A stretch of 64,000 nt of DNA from Aspidapion aeneum (taxonomy: Eukaryota > Arthropoda > Insecta > Coleoptera > Brentidae): the NCBI GenBank assembly GCA_963576565.1, contig OY755042.1:3028112-3092111 (forward strand), in the 5' to 3' direction. Positions 20,814 to 31,284 of the stretch are shown piece by piece. The notes under the pieces were generated by a model. It was not told the origin of the DNA and ran no database searches. It saw only the letters and a list, made by a program, of their open reading frames with translations. Numbering within the stretch: position 1 is the first letter of the stretch; each line of letters opens with the position of its first letter. Made by a program: the position numbers and the translations under genes.

Positions 20814-21530
20814 CAGGGGCGACTAGTGCATAAGGGCTGCAGAGCTGCAGAACCCCCAAAATTTTCACATTATTTGACAATTTTTTAGCCGCTGCTATTT
20901 TTCTAATATAATTATTTTATTTCTAAAATTATTGAAATAGCAGTATATTTTCGGTCCGGTGTTGGTATAGTAGGCCTTTAAATCGCGTACGTGTGTTGAG
21001 TATGACTCCGCGCGCCGTCGCCGAAGACCGCATTTTACAGTCGGTCAAATGAAGTTATTGGTATTGTTGCGCTGCTAAATTGCAACACAACGTAGCTGGG
21101 CGGCTAACGAGATCTGTGCTCGGCTAGGAACTCCTTCCTTCGCCCCGCACCGCACTTGCTCATGGGTTTAGATAGCGAAATCTAGGCAAAAATAGAGCTG
21201 CAAAACTTGCAGTTCCAGTACAATTCCGGGCGGGCGGGCTTAGCGTTGCGTGTTTGCAGGCGCATTTATTTATTTAGAAGACGCCAAACGCATGAGCGGG
21301 AGGTTATGGTCGTGTTTGTTGTTTGTTTTTGTATAATTGTGTCACAATGAATGTGGTGGATAATTTAGTTAATGTAAAAAAAATTCTCTCTCTTTACTTA
21401 TGAAGAAAAAATAAAACTGAAAGAAAAAGGACGGCCATTGCCCGATATTTTAATAGAAAAGTGTGGTTCAAGCCGGGGAAAATCGTATAAAAGGGTTGTT
21501 ACAAGAGAAATTTTTTACTTTTTATAATAG
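20814..21530 (+). mobile_element. hAT transposon 5' fragment
   Basis: Begins CAGGGGCGACTAGTGC, fitting hAT ends (CAGNG), and runs through a GC-richer 5' region into the first codons of a ZMYM1/DUF4371-like transposase. The element stops abruptly after about 180 coding bases; no right terminus is seen, so the target duplication cannot be tested. Confidence 0.6.
21347..21528 (+). pseudogene. hAT (ZMYM1/DUF4371-like) transposase N-terminus, frameshifted
   Basis: The ATG at 21347 opens MNVVDNLVNVKKI. A one-base shift near 21385 moves the frame to SLFTYEEKIKLKEKGRPLPD, then ILIEKCGSSRGKSYKRVVTR and a stop after EIFYFL. The K.KGRP.PDI and SSRGKSY blocks match the start of the TTF-type zinc-finger region of ZMYM1-like hAT transposases. 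Everything after this is missing. The fragment is non-functional. Confidence 0.6.
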
Positions 21531-22660
21531 ACACGTGATCTGGAGACTGTAAAAAAATAGCATTTTTTATACCTTATCGGCAGAACTCACAAACTTTACT
21601 GTCACGAGCCGACACTGTTGGTTTTGTTTAAAGGTTCGTATCCATTCGACAAAAAAACTTTTGATAACTGCACTGTCTGATAGCCGATCAAAGCTGTGTG
21701 TAAGTGTCAACCAGTTACTCTCCAAAACGTGTCAATTTGCGAGAAACATTCTCGTAAGCAGTTCTCGAGTGTATTTTTGTCAAATATATATACGTAGAGA
21801 TCGCGAATACCAAAGCCGTGCAAGAAAACTGGAAAAAGATTGTAATATATTTTTCTAATAAAATAAATCCAAAATAGCTAAAATTTTCAGCCATCTTAAA
21901 TGTTTATGAAATGTCGGAAGTGAAAATTTGTGAAAATGTCGAAATATCTAGCGGCTTTTTCAAAAATGACACCCTGTCTAGTTTTTTACTGTTTTATAAA
22001 AAAATATGTTTTTATAATAAAATTGAAAGCTCCTTCTTTCCAAAAAATTCAAGCAAAGTTATATGCATATAAAACGCACTATATTTTTGAGTCGCCCTGT
22101 ACATGGTTTAAATCATGTAAAATAACTATTTTGAAGACGTTGCTCTTTGTGCAATATAACTGTGGATAAAACTCATTTCTAGCTTTTTTAGATTAAAAGT
22201 TTCAAGTAAAAACCTCATGTCCTCTGTTCCCATAAGGTCGTTCCACTGTGCGCCACTTTAAAAAAGCAAATAAAACGCAATTTGGCAGGAAAACAAATAA
22301 AAAAAATTATTTCCTTTAAGATTTAATATATTTGTCCCTATAAATAAAATTGTCTCGTTCCTCTATCGTCCTCCTCTTTGATACACTCTTCAAACAGTTA
22401 ATAAAGACGCAAAGCTGACTTGATTACAATTATCCCCCCGACTTTGTTTTTTAATTTTGGTTGGTCTCCCTAGTTCCATTGTGTTTTGCCTTGGGGTGAT
22501 TTTGGTAACAAAGTTGGCGAAAGCATTTTCTTTAATCACGTCTATACAGTGTGCGTGTCCATTTAAAAGAAAACTATTCTTGAGAGTACTTATCACAAAT
22601 GGATACATTTAGGAGAGTAACTGTCAGTTACCTACTTTCAGTTACTCCTTAACATTTGTT
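21529..22660. other. Intron, nothing firmly recognised
   Basis: A 72-codon open frame on the - strand at 22608-22390 (contains HCIDVIKENAFANFVTKI and MELGRPTKIKKQ) is less AT-biased than its surroundings and might be a transposon coding remnant, but I do not recognise it. No other coding region is supported. Confidence 0.35.
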
Positions 22661-22667
22661 CGTTTGC

Positions 22668-23028
22668 CATGGGCGCACCCAGGCACCCCGGGGCCCGGGC
22701 CCCCCCCAAGCCTTAGATTTTTTAATATATTTTCTACATATTTGATGATAAAACACGAAAAATACCTTAAAATTTGACATCAGGAGGCTTCAACCCCCCC
22801 CCCCCAACCCCAAGCAGCGGCGTAGTTGCGAAAAGACATGATGACCTTTTTTTTGTTTTTTTTGTTTTTTTTTTTTGGTTGCAAGTTTTTTGAGGGCGCC
22901 CTTTGTAGCTGTCGGCATCCCCCACACATGATGACCTTTTTTTTTTGTTTTTGGTCGCAGGATTTTTGAGAAGCGCCCTTTTTCGCTGTCGGGCCCCCCC
23001 AAGACACATTCCTGGGTGCGCCACTGCG
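22668..23028. mobile_element. MITE with GGCGCACCCAGG ends, copy 1
   Basis: The left end GGGCGCACCCAGG at 22671 and the right end CCTGGGTGCGCC at 23014-23025 are inverted. The 7-base word CGTTTGC lies immediately outside both ends (22661-22667 and 23029-23035). The interior has long C and T runs and an AGCGGCGTAG word shared with the MITE at 37566. It belongs with 26350-26540 and 45519-45659. Confidence 0.7.
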
Positions 23029-23035
23029 TTTGCGA

Positions 23036-23245
23036 TAAATACTCTTTGACAGAGTGCTCTTTTATTACAGCGCTTTTTTATTACGCACTCTGATTTTAAA
23101 ATGTTTTTGTCACCGCGCCCTTTTCTCACGCGCAGTATCGCTTCAGCGCTCTTTTACTACAGCGCGAATTTGTAAAAAGCTTTTTTGCCACTGCTGTTTT
23201 GTAGGCGCTGTTTTTTTGAGCGCTGTTTTATTACAGAGCCAAACT
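23036..23245. repeat. Degenerate short-word array (AGCGCTnTTTTATTAC)
   Basis: Words such as AGTGCTCTTTTATTAC, AGCGCTTTTTTATTAC, AGCGCTCTTTTACTAC and GAGCGCTGTTTTATTAC recur at uneven 20-60-base spacing. No coding region. Confidence 0.5.
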
Positions 23246-24211
23246 TGACAACCCGTTTAGCTCAATATTAGCTTTGTTCCAATAGGCCGCTCGACAGTGA
23301 CGTGACTAAACGAAAAGGTAGGTTACTTTGTCGCGCGTAAAGATAGATCGAAGGCAACGGATGAATTCGAGAGCACGAAATTAAAGTTGCACACAAAAAG
23401 GATTTTTTAATTTTAGTTCTTTCAATTCCAGATAAAATTACTTTAATTTAATTTATATTCACAAACTATAAACCACTACAGACTGCCTAATCAACGAAAT
23501 ATAGCAAAAATTAAAACAAACTTGCATTGGGACATATCTTTGAGCGAAACTTGTGGAAAAATATATTTTTTTTTTAATATCACAAGTTTAATGTGAAATT
23601 TTAATATTTATTTATTTGTATTTTGTAATTTGATTTTTACAAAATATTTGTGAAATTACCTACATATTATAGAAAGCTTAATATTCACAAAGTTTTTGTG
23701 ATTTTATTCATTTTTGGGAAATAGATATCGTGATACTTCTAAGAAGTTACAAAAATCTCATTTTGTAGCTTGTACTTTGGTAGGTATATATAGTTAATGA
23801 CCTTAATGTCGATGCCTTAAAGCGAAGTCGTTTGTTCTTCCGCCAAATTTGGTGTAAAATTTCACATCCGGTGTTACCCCTCTTCTTTAAACTTTTAGTT
23901 CACAGGTCACCGGGATTTGCTGCGATCAGGGTAAACACTTATGTTTCTATTCCTATCCAACCACCTGTGTTCGGTTTCCATAAAAAACCTCTTTATTTTT
24001 CTTTTATTTTTGAATTTTACTTTTATTTTTCCTATTTTTCATGGACTAAAATTTTGTCTTGAACATAAAATTAAATGGGTCAACTATTAGTTATTATAAA
24101 ATTTACCTAAAGCAAAATTGCATTAAAATGCGAGAATTAAACGCAAAAAATGTAATTTCTATTCTAAATTTAAGAATTATCATTTTATTTCTTATTTCTT
24201 TATTTTTATAT
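23246..24211. other. Intron, nothing recognised
   Basis: AT-rich with no supported gene or repeat boundary. Confidence 0.4.
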
Positions 24212-24628
24212 TGTTACGGGTTCACAACGACAAATTAAAACTCGCAATTGTTGAAAACGATACGTCAATTTATTTCTACAAATTATGTACAAAAACACGC
24301 ACTAATAACTTGCTAATAATTCACTGCTATAATCGGTCTATTAACTTCGTGTTAATCTCACGACCACTCAGTATGTTATCTGTGACTGACTGACTGATGC
24401 ACGGCGTCCGGCCTTATATATGAGGGCTGCCTACTATTCTAGAACCCTTCCATCCTTGTTCGATTCGCAATCATTCCAGCCCTTTTCTAGACTTTCGCAT
24501 ACCAGTTTGTCACAGATAACGCAACTAAAACCTAGATTAAGAATACAACCATAAAATACGTCAACCTAATACTACACTAAACCTAAATAAATTCTAACTA
24601 TAAAATTTAAATACTTAAATTTGTAACA
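24212..24628 (-). mobile_element. Solo LTR of an LTR retrotransposon
   Basis: The 417-bp unit begins TGTTACGGG and ends TTTGTAACA, the TG...CA inverted dinucleotides of an LTR. It is flanked by ATAT on both sides, compatible with a 4-bp duplication. On the - strand it holds a TATA box and initiator. No second LTR or internal gag-pol region is adjacent, so it is a solo LTR, the usual product of LTR-LTR recombination. The superfamily is not determined; a 4-5-bp duplication would fit Ty3/gypsy or BEL. Confidence 0.75.
24389..24423 (-). promoter_or_regulatory. LTR promoter: TATA box and initiator
   Basis: The - strand reads CATATATAAGGC with an ATCAGTCAGT initiator-like word about 25 bases downstream, the spacing of an arthropod RNA polymerase II core promoter (TATA plus TCAGT-type Inr). 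Confidence 0.6.
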
Positions 24629-26170
24629 ATATACTTTGGCACTACAAGCGTCCTCTATCGTGTTTTTCACATATCCATAAAATTTAAAATATAGTGATAT
24701 GGTTTCCTATAGAGGGTGAAGTGCTGTGCGCATGTACGAAAAAACTGCAAGCGCAGGATTGAGAGACAGACAAAGTGTGCTGCGCGTCGCCATGTCTAGA
24801 AAACGACAACCTTAAAATTTAAATTTAAAAAATAGTCAAAATTCACTTTAAAATACCGCAAATAATTAAAATTATCGTGCCATCATCCTGTTGGAACTTC
24901 AAGTCACATAGCTCTTATGGCAAGGTGTACACCTTGCACTTTGGAACTTCGAAACAGCAGTCCCTCTCCATGACGCTATATCACAATTTTATTTCTCTTT
25001 CAAATTTAATCTACAATTTTTAAATTAGTTACTTTCTCTAGTTAAATGAATTTTTTGCGCCAATGTTAATTATAGTCCACTGTATCTACCAAAACCCAAT
25101 CTGAGCCATCGGAGTGCTACAACCTGCTAAACTAGTTTTTCTTTTTCTAAGCCGGCTACCAGTATAGTTTTTTTCCATGTGGTATACTGACAACATTCCG
25201 CAGTCCCGTAGTAATAAAAATTAAGAGTCTCTTGCAAAAAATTTGTATATTTACGTAGCTTACCCGGCATTTTGTCATGTGTTGGTTGTGAAACTCAATT
25301 TATTTTGACAAAAATTTTAATTTTTTGGGTTATTTACTCTTTTTTGAATTTTCTCAGAAAAATGTAAATTTAGTGTAATTTTGTGGTATATTTTTATCTC
25401 AGGTGATGTAAACTAGAAATGTGTGTGTTTTACATACAATTTTTCCAGTGCAACATGTAATAAACACAGACAAAGAAGAGAGAGAGAGCAAACATTTCTA
25501 ATGCGCCTGTCTTCACTCCTTGTATTTCAGAGGAGACCGAAACCAGTTTAAGTGGCTTGATAGAACGGAAAACTGACTGTCCGATAACAGTACAACGTCG
25601 ACCTGGAACGCAAATAGGATTTTTCGGACAATTTTATGACTGTCGAACTGATGGAACGTAACTATTATTAAAATGGTTATTTTATTAGAATGTGGTAGCC
25701 GCTAACATATTTTTCAACATGACAGCCCAAACAAATTTCAATTAACTGGAGATCGGATACACCGAATTTATTATCCAATGTAAATCCGGCAGTTAATACA
25801 ATCTACATGTCTGCATATAAACACGGCACCCTCTCTTGCTGTATTTTTTATGCAAGCCAGTAGCGTAGCCAGAAATTACCTCTGGGGGTAGGGTTTAAGC
25901 AGATGATGAAAAGCTAATTTCAAAAAAATCTGACACCATTGAAAACAGTTGTTTTTTATTTTAAGCACTATATTTATATTATATCGGGTTGACATTTACA
26001 TTTTACAGTAGTGTTATGACATCCAATAAGGAGACTGTTTATTTCCTTTGGCATGTTTATAAAATAAATTAAATAAAACAGATAAATTGAATTTAATTTT
26101 AAATATATTTAATTTAATAGTACCTTTGCTAAATAATACATTTAAAAAGTAAGTTCGGTCTTTTTTGTTG
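24629..26170. other. Intron, one possible hAT end
   Basis: CCAGTAGCGTAGCCAGAAATT at 25858-25878 looks like a hAT-type terminus, but no inverted partner is found nearby. (GA)n lies at about 25474-25488. No coding region supported. Confidence 0.4.
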
Positions 26171-26178
26171 CAGTTCGG

Positions 26179-26242
26179 TAGAGTCCCTGTATGTTGACAT
26201 ATTTGGATATATTACCAAATATGTCAACATATAGGGACTCTA
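26179..26242. mobile_element. 64-bp palindromic hAT-type miniature element, copy 1
   Basis: Starts TAGAGTCCCTGTATGTTGAC and ends with its inverse (TCAACATATAGGGACTCTA). Almost the whole unit is the two arms, with a few unpaired bases in the middle. It is flanked by CAGTTCGG and CAGGTCGG, an 8-bp duplication with one difference. TAGAG fits the hAT terminal consensus. Confidence 0.85.
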
Positions 26243-26349
26243 CAGGTCGGCACCTAAGGTTTGATGATTTAATTTTACGGCTGCTTGGCTGCCTGGAAAC
26301 CGTGAACGAATTCTTGCAATCTTCGCTCTCTCCAAGGGGTCATTTTAGA

Positions 26350-26540
26350 TAGTGGCGCACCCAGAAATATGTCTTGGGGGGGCCCGCGGCCTCTTGGGGG
26401 GGGGAGCCTCATGATGTCGAATTTTAAGCTATTTTTTGTGTTTTTTCATGAAGTATGTGGAAAATATGTCAAAAAATCTAAGGCTTGGGGAGGCCGGGCC
26501 CCAAGACCCCCGCCCCCCCCCCCCCCCTGGGTGCGCCCAT
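26350..26540. mobile_element. MITE with GGCGCACCCAG ends, copy 2
   Basis: The 191-bp unit starts TAGTGGCGCACCCAG and ends CTGGGTGCGCCCAT. Flanks ATTTTAGA and GTTTTAGA share seven of eight bases. It has internal G- and C-runs and the phrase TCATGATGTCGAAT, shared with 45519-45659. Confidence 0.75.
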
Positions 26541-26749
26541 GTTTTAGAGTATGAGAAGTAGCGCCTGATCTTTGTAAAATTGACTTGCTTTTGGCCTGCC
26601 AGATCTTCTTTCAAGTGATTGTTCTTTTATCCATCTTTTATTTATAGAATAAACTGTTGTTCGGCTTACGCTAAAATGTTGGGCTACCACTGGAAAGGGC
26701 CAACAATTTTCTAACTTCGTAACAAATTTTTTATCTCTTTAGTCGTATG

Positions 26750-26822
26750 TAGAGTCCCTGTATGTTGACATATTTAGATATATTATTAATACATCCAAAT
26801 TTGTCAACATACAGGGACTCTA
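26750..26822. mobile_element. 73-bp palindromic hAT-type miniature element, copy 2
   Basis: Same ends as the copy at 26179 and an exact 8-bp duplication GTCGTATG at 26742-26749 and 26823-26830. Confidence 0.9.
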
Positions 26823-26830
26823 GTCGTATG

Positions 26831-27409
26831 TAATGCCATTTTAGGATTAAATACTATGTTTATGTATTTATTATTCGGTAACTGATGACAATGTTATTAT
26901 TTTTTGGCATTGACTGCTTTGATATTGCTAAAATACTGAGGTTTTGATAAAGCTGAGTATGCTAAGCCACCATGGCTCAAATTTTGGAAAAATTACTTTA
27001 AAGAGTCGTATTTAATTTTTTTTTTAAATCAGCTGTACGTAACTAATGTATCATAACTTTTTTTTTATAAGTTGGTAGCTAAATACATTGACATTCGTAT
27101 ATTCGTGTCGTGGTTACCCTTCTTAAGGCGCGTATTCACTTAAGCACCAATTCGCATGCCTCGTTGCGAGGCCAAACAACTGCCTTTTTTGCATTTGTGC
27201 TCAAGTCAATACGCCTTGAGAGAAGAAAGGCTGACTTATATCTATATTGACACATATAGGGGAAAGGGGGGCAAAATGGGGTACGGGTGTAAAACGGAAT
27301 ACCGCAGTTTTAGGTAAACTACGCAAGAATAAAACCTCTTAATATCAGATGTTTTATCCCCATGACTGGTTTTTGCTTAAAATGTAATGTTGTGCGCTGT
27401 TTATTGTAA
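26831..27409. other. Intron, nothing recognised
   Basis: AT-rich sequence. At 27259-27290 GGGGAAAGGGGGGCAAAATG and a following GGGTGTAAAACGG word resemble a pogo-type terminus, but no partner end was found. Confidence 0.35.
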
Positions 27410-29215
27410 AAATAGCCTAGTCATATTAGAAAAACCCTGAAACTTGTAAAAAAAATAGGTGCGTCTGGGATACATCCTTACATATTCGCCGCCAGAATTA
27501 CCTATGAACTTCGCTAGATATAAGGCCCCAAAGGTCCCAAAACTCAGTATTTTGCGATTTTATCAAAAACTAATAACTTAAAAACAAAAAGTGAAAAAGA
27601 AAATACGCATAATCTCTCTATAATATAAAATTAAGAAAAAACCTAACATTTTGAAAAATATATTTAAAAAAAAACTTCATTTTATTTTTTTCCTACACTG
27701 TAGTTAACTTGTTTAAAAATTTTAATACTTTATAACATTAGGCTTGATCCCCACTTGTAGAAAACACTATGTACTTTAATTTAGTTTTTGTTTCTTAAAA
27801 GTTAAACAAATTTAAATAAGGCTTAGGCCAAAATATTTTTATACAATTAAGCACTGTATGAGAAAAAAAAGTGTCCATAAACTTATTATATTTGAAATTT
27901 CAGCCAGACTGTTATTGATAGCAAAAACAGTGTTTCACTAAACTTTAGTGAGACAAAGGGGTTTAAACCAAATAAATGTTACCTAAGGGTGGTTTTTTAA
28001 GGGTTTAAAATTATAAACATGAGTACATAAAGTTTTACTGAATAGTCGTTTTATTATGATTTTTCTCCAAATATATATGTATACTAAATACTAATATATA
28101 ATAACTAAAAACTTTAGTTTCTAAGATATCTACAAAAAATAATGTATGCATGTACATACAGCCTGGTTTTCTACAGCCTTGGCGAAAATTCTTGACCTGA
28201 AAAACTGAAAATTTCATATTAATACGAGTATTTGATAAAACGTTATGTAAGTACCTATAATTTTCAACCCTTAATAAACCACCCTTATTATAAAGATCAT
28301 TGCCCTTTGTTCCATTTATTTTGGCTAAACCCCTTTGTTACATTTAAGTTTAGTAAAACAAATTTTCTTTTTAATTTTATAAAAATTACTTTAAAATCTA
28401 GAAAGCTGGAATTTCAAATAAAATAAAAGTATGCGCAGTTGCGGGTATTGCAACACTGTTTTTAATATTACGCTTTTTTGTGTCGTACCGTTCCTAACTG
28501 TATAAAAATTAAATTTTCAAAATCCAAAATAATTTCCTAACCTTTACTTAAAGTTGTTTAACTTTAAAAAAACAAAAAAATAAATTTAGTAAATAGTGTT
28601 TGAAACAAGTGGGGATAAAGCTTAATATTATAAAGCATTAACATTTCAAAACAAGTTATCTACAGAGTGCAAAAAAATTAAATTAAAAAAAAAACATTTT
28701 TTTAAATATATTTTTTAAATGTTTGGTTAGATTTTTTGCTTAATTTTTTAGTATAGACTGAATGATTTTGCGTATTTTTTCAATCTTGACGTTTTTTGTT
28801 ATTAGTTTTCGGGAAAATCACAAAAGACTGATTTTAGAACATTTGGGGCCTTATATCTAGCGAAGCTCAAGAAGGATTTTGGCGGAGAATATAATTGCAA
28901 TAAAGCCAGGCACAAATTGTGCCGGGCACTATTCTGTCAGTTTCGCATTACAAACTGACAGTTGATGTTTATTTTCCATTAATAGTGGCGTCACTATTAA
29001 ATCCAGCTCGTATAATACACAAAGGCATAATTTTGAAAGGAGACAGCTGTTTTTACAATGAGAAACTGTCAATATAGTGCCCGGCACAATTTGTGCCTGG
29101 CACTATTGCAATAGGTCCCTAATATGTGGGGATGTGTCCCGAAGGCTAAGGAATAATTATACAAAAATCCACCTTGCACCTATTTTTTCTAGATGAATTC
29201 TTACTATGACTGGGC
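27410..29215. mobile_element. Large foldback element, ~0.8-kb arms
   Basis: The left arm (to about 28025) and the right arm (from about 28240) are diverged reverse complements over nearly their whole length. Paired words include AAAAAAATAGGTGC with its inverse at 29176, TATATCTAGCGAAG-type words at 27510 and 28855, CCCCACTTGT at 27749 with ACAAGTGGGG at 28606, and ACAAAGGGGTTTA at 27953 with its inverse near 28325. The centre is near 28130. The right arm carries a nested MITE. No coding region. Confidence 0.7.
28903..29104. mobile_element. MITE with CCAGGCACAAATTGTGCC ends, copy 1
   Basis: The 202-bp unit is nested in the foldback arm. The termini pair GCCAGGCACAAATTGTGCCG with its inverse, and each terminus is itself nearly palindromic (GGCACAAATTGTGCC). 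It is flanked by an exact 9-base ATTGCAATA at 28894-28902 and 29105-29113, so the duplication is 8 or 9 bp. A longer relative lies at 44998-45256. Confidence 0.8.
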
Positions 29216-29590
29216 TAATATTAAGGTACCGGCTTCGGTTTTTCGAAGCGTGGGGAGAAGTAGCTATGGTACCCAAAGCACAGCCTAAGTCACCCCATAC
29301 CATAACCCACGAAAATACACTATATTGTGGCATAGAAGCCTAGGCACTGACTGAAGCTATATTTTGTAAAGAGTTGAAGACATTCGAGATTTATGTTTTG
29401 TAAAATCCGATAAAACTGTACCCTAAGCGTTGTGTTCATTTAAATTTAAATAACTGACTATCATAGCCCTTTATTGTTAGTCCGCCCTTTTATAGTCACA
29501 GAATAAGCCGGAAGCCAGTGTAAAACATACTTAAACCTTGTAGTGATATTTTAGTCCACGAGATACGGAGAATAGCTAATTGTGCTATAT
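29216..29590. other. Intron, nothing recognised
   Basis: No gene or repeat boundary supported. Confidence 0.4.
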
Positions 29591-30823
29591 CAGTGGCGGC
29601 TCGTGAAGTATAAGAATGGGTGTGCGCTATAATAAGTGAGTCGAAATAAATTTAAAATAAATAAAGTTAAAAAAATTTGCATATTTATTTGTAGCCAAAT
29701 AAAAGAACTTATGGTGCCCACTAGGTAATAAGATTGTCAAAGTAAAAAAAGCAGGTCTCCAATAAATAAAAATATGCCTACACAAAAAAAATTACCTACA
29801 GTATACATACATATTAGTTTTTAGCCAACGATGGATAACATTAATTCAATGTACAAAACCGTTTTATCTTAGCTTTTGATTCAAATACCATTTCATATTG
29901 TAATGTTCATATACGTTGATTCAATGTTATCCGGTCATCGGCTGAAAATTAATGTTAAATTGATATTACGCACCTTTTTGTCAGTCCTGCTTTTTGTTTA
30001 GTTTCCTAGTCCTTAAATAATAATAATAACGAGTTTGTAACATCACATCCACAAATCCAGTTGTTTTTTTGGTAAATATTTTTTAAAATTCCTACTTTCT
30101 TTTCTTTTGGAGCAAGTTTGCGATAATTCTAGCTCTGGAGTCGGCCTTCCTAATCTTTTAATTTAAATTTTTTGATTTAAATTAAAGGAGGAAAAGCTTG
30201 CTATAATGTTTTGTAAAGAATTAAGTCTTGAATTACTTCCAGGATTACCCGAACCCGAACTTATAACTGCCTCAGACATATTCGACACTTGTAGATAATA
30301 ATTAACCCAAACATTACAAACAAGAAGCCGAAAACAGCATAAAATTCACTTAAAAACTGCGTAAATAAATTTTAATTACGCCCAATACACGCATACTAAC
30401 GATAATATAAACACTAATCAGCTGAGAACTATAAAAAAACGATGCAAGTGTGTATTGATTTAGCGCACCAGCCCGCCCTTTTCTCGGCCGATATCCCGAG
30501 CATTTCCGATCCAATTGCGTGACAAAAATTGGATTAAAGAGGAACGCCGAATCCACGCGCACCTCCAGATTTAAGCCCGCCCTCTCTTATCTCTAAATTC
30601 AAGCGAGGCGATCGAAGGCCACTGTATGCGGCAGCAAGCGTCAACTCGAAAAGATATTAATTACTTCCGTTAATGGCCGATAGATGCCACTAGCGGGATC
30701 GGGATCATTAAAAAATAAATAAAAAACAACAATAATTATTTAATAATAGTTTGTATTTATTTTTTTTCTTATTTTTGCTGGGGGTGCGCGCGCACCAGCG
30801 CTCCTATGGATGAGCCGCCCCTG
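29591..30823. mobile_element. Non-autonomous hAT element, 1.2 kb
   Basis: Starts CAGTGGCGGCTCGTGAA and ends GATGAGCCGCCCCTG, inverted ends fitting CAGNG. It is flanked by TGCTATAT and TACTATAT, an 8-bp duplication with one difference. Internal GATGGATAACATTAATTCAA and its diverged inverse lie near 29829 and 29920. No transposase coding sequence remains. Confidence 0.8.
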
Positions 30824-30831
30824 TACTATAT

Positions 30832-31284
30832 GAAAATAAGTAGGTATGGTCGCCCACTTTTTAAATGTCACCTTAAAATTGTTTAAGCTCGTCTGCAAAA
30901 CCCGAAATTTTAAAGGGCTTTAAATACTGCTAAAGGATATTGTTAATTAAATCAAAATACTTACTTGAAACCATGCGGGGTCGCCAAACAATGTACCATT
31001 TCTTTGTATTCTAGAATTGCAGGAATATTAATTATTAATATAACATTAAAAAAGTAGGAGAGTGTACCTAATACGACGAATTCAAAAAAGAAAAAGCTAA
31101 ATTTTGATAAAAAATCATGGTCACAATGTTTTGTTTTTTATTTAGGAGACTGGCTTAACAACACATAACTTTCGTAAAAAACTAAATAAAATTTTGTGAA
31201 ATCATGAATATGTCGATGATACTGGTTTATTTTATATGAGAAATCAATCAAAAAAATTCAGGATGCAGTGACCCAAGCTTACAA
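30832..31284. other. Intron, nothing recognised
   Basis: AT-rich sequence with no supported gene. Confidence 0.4.

Noticed and set aside
22767..23129. Lys-rich - strand frames of up to 120 codons
   Set aside because: They translate homopolymer T and C runs inside a MITE.
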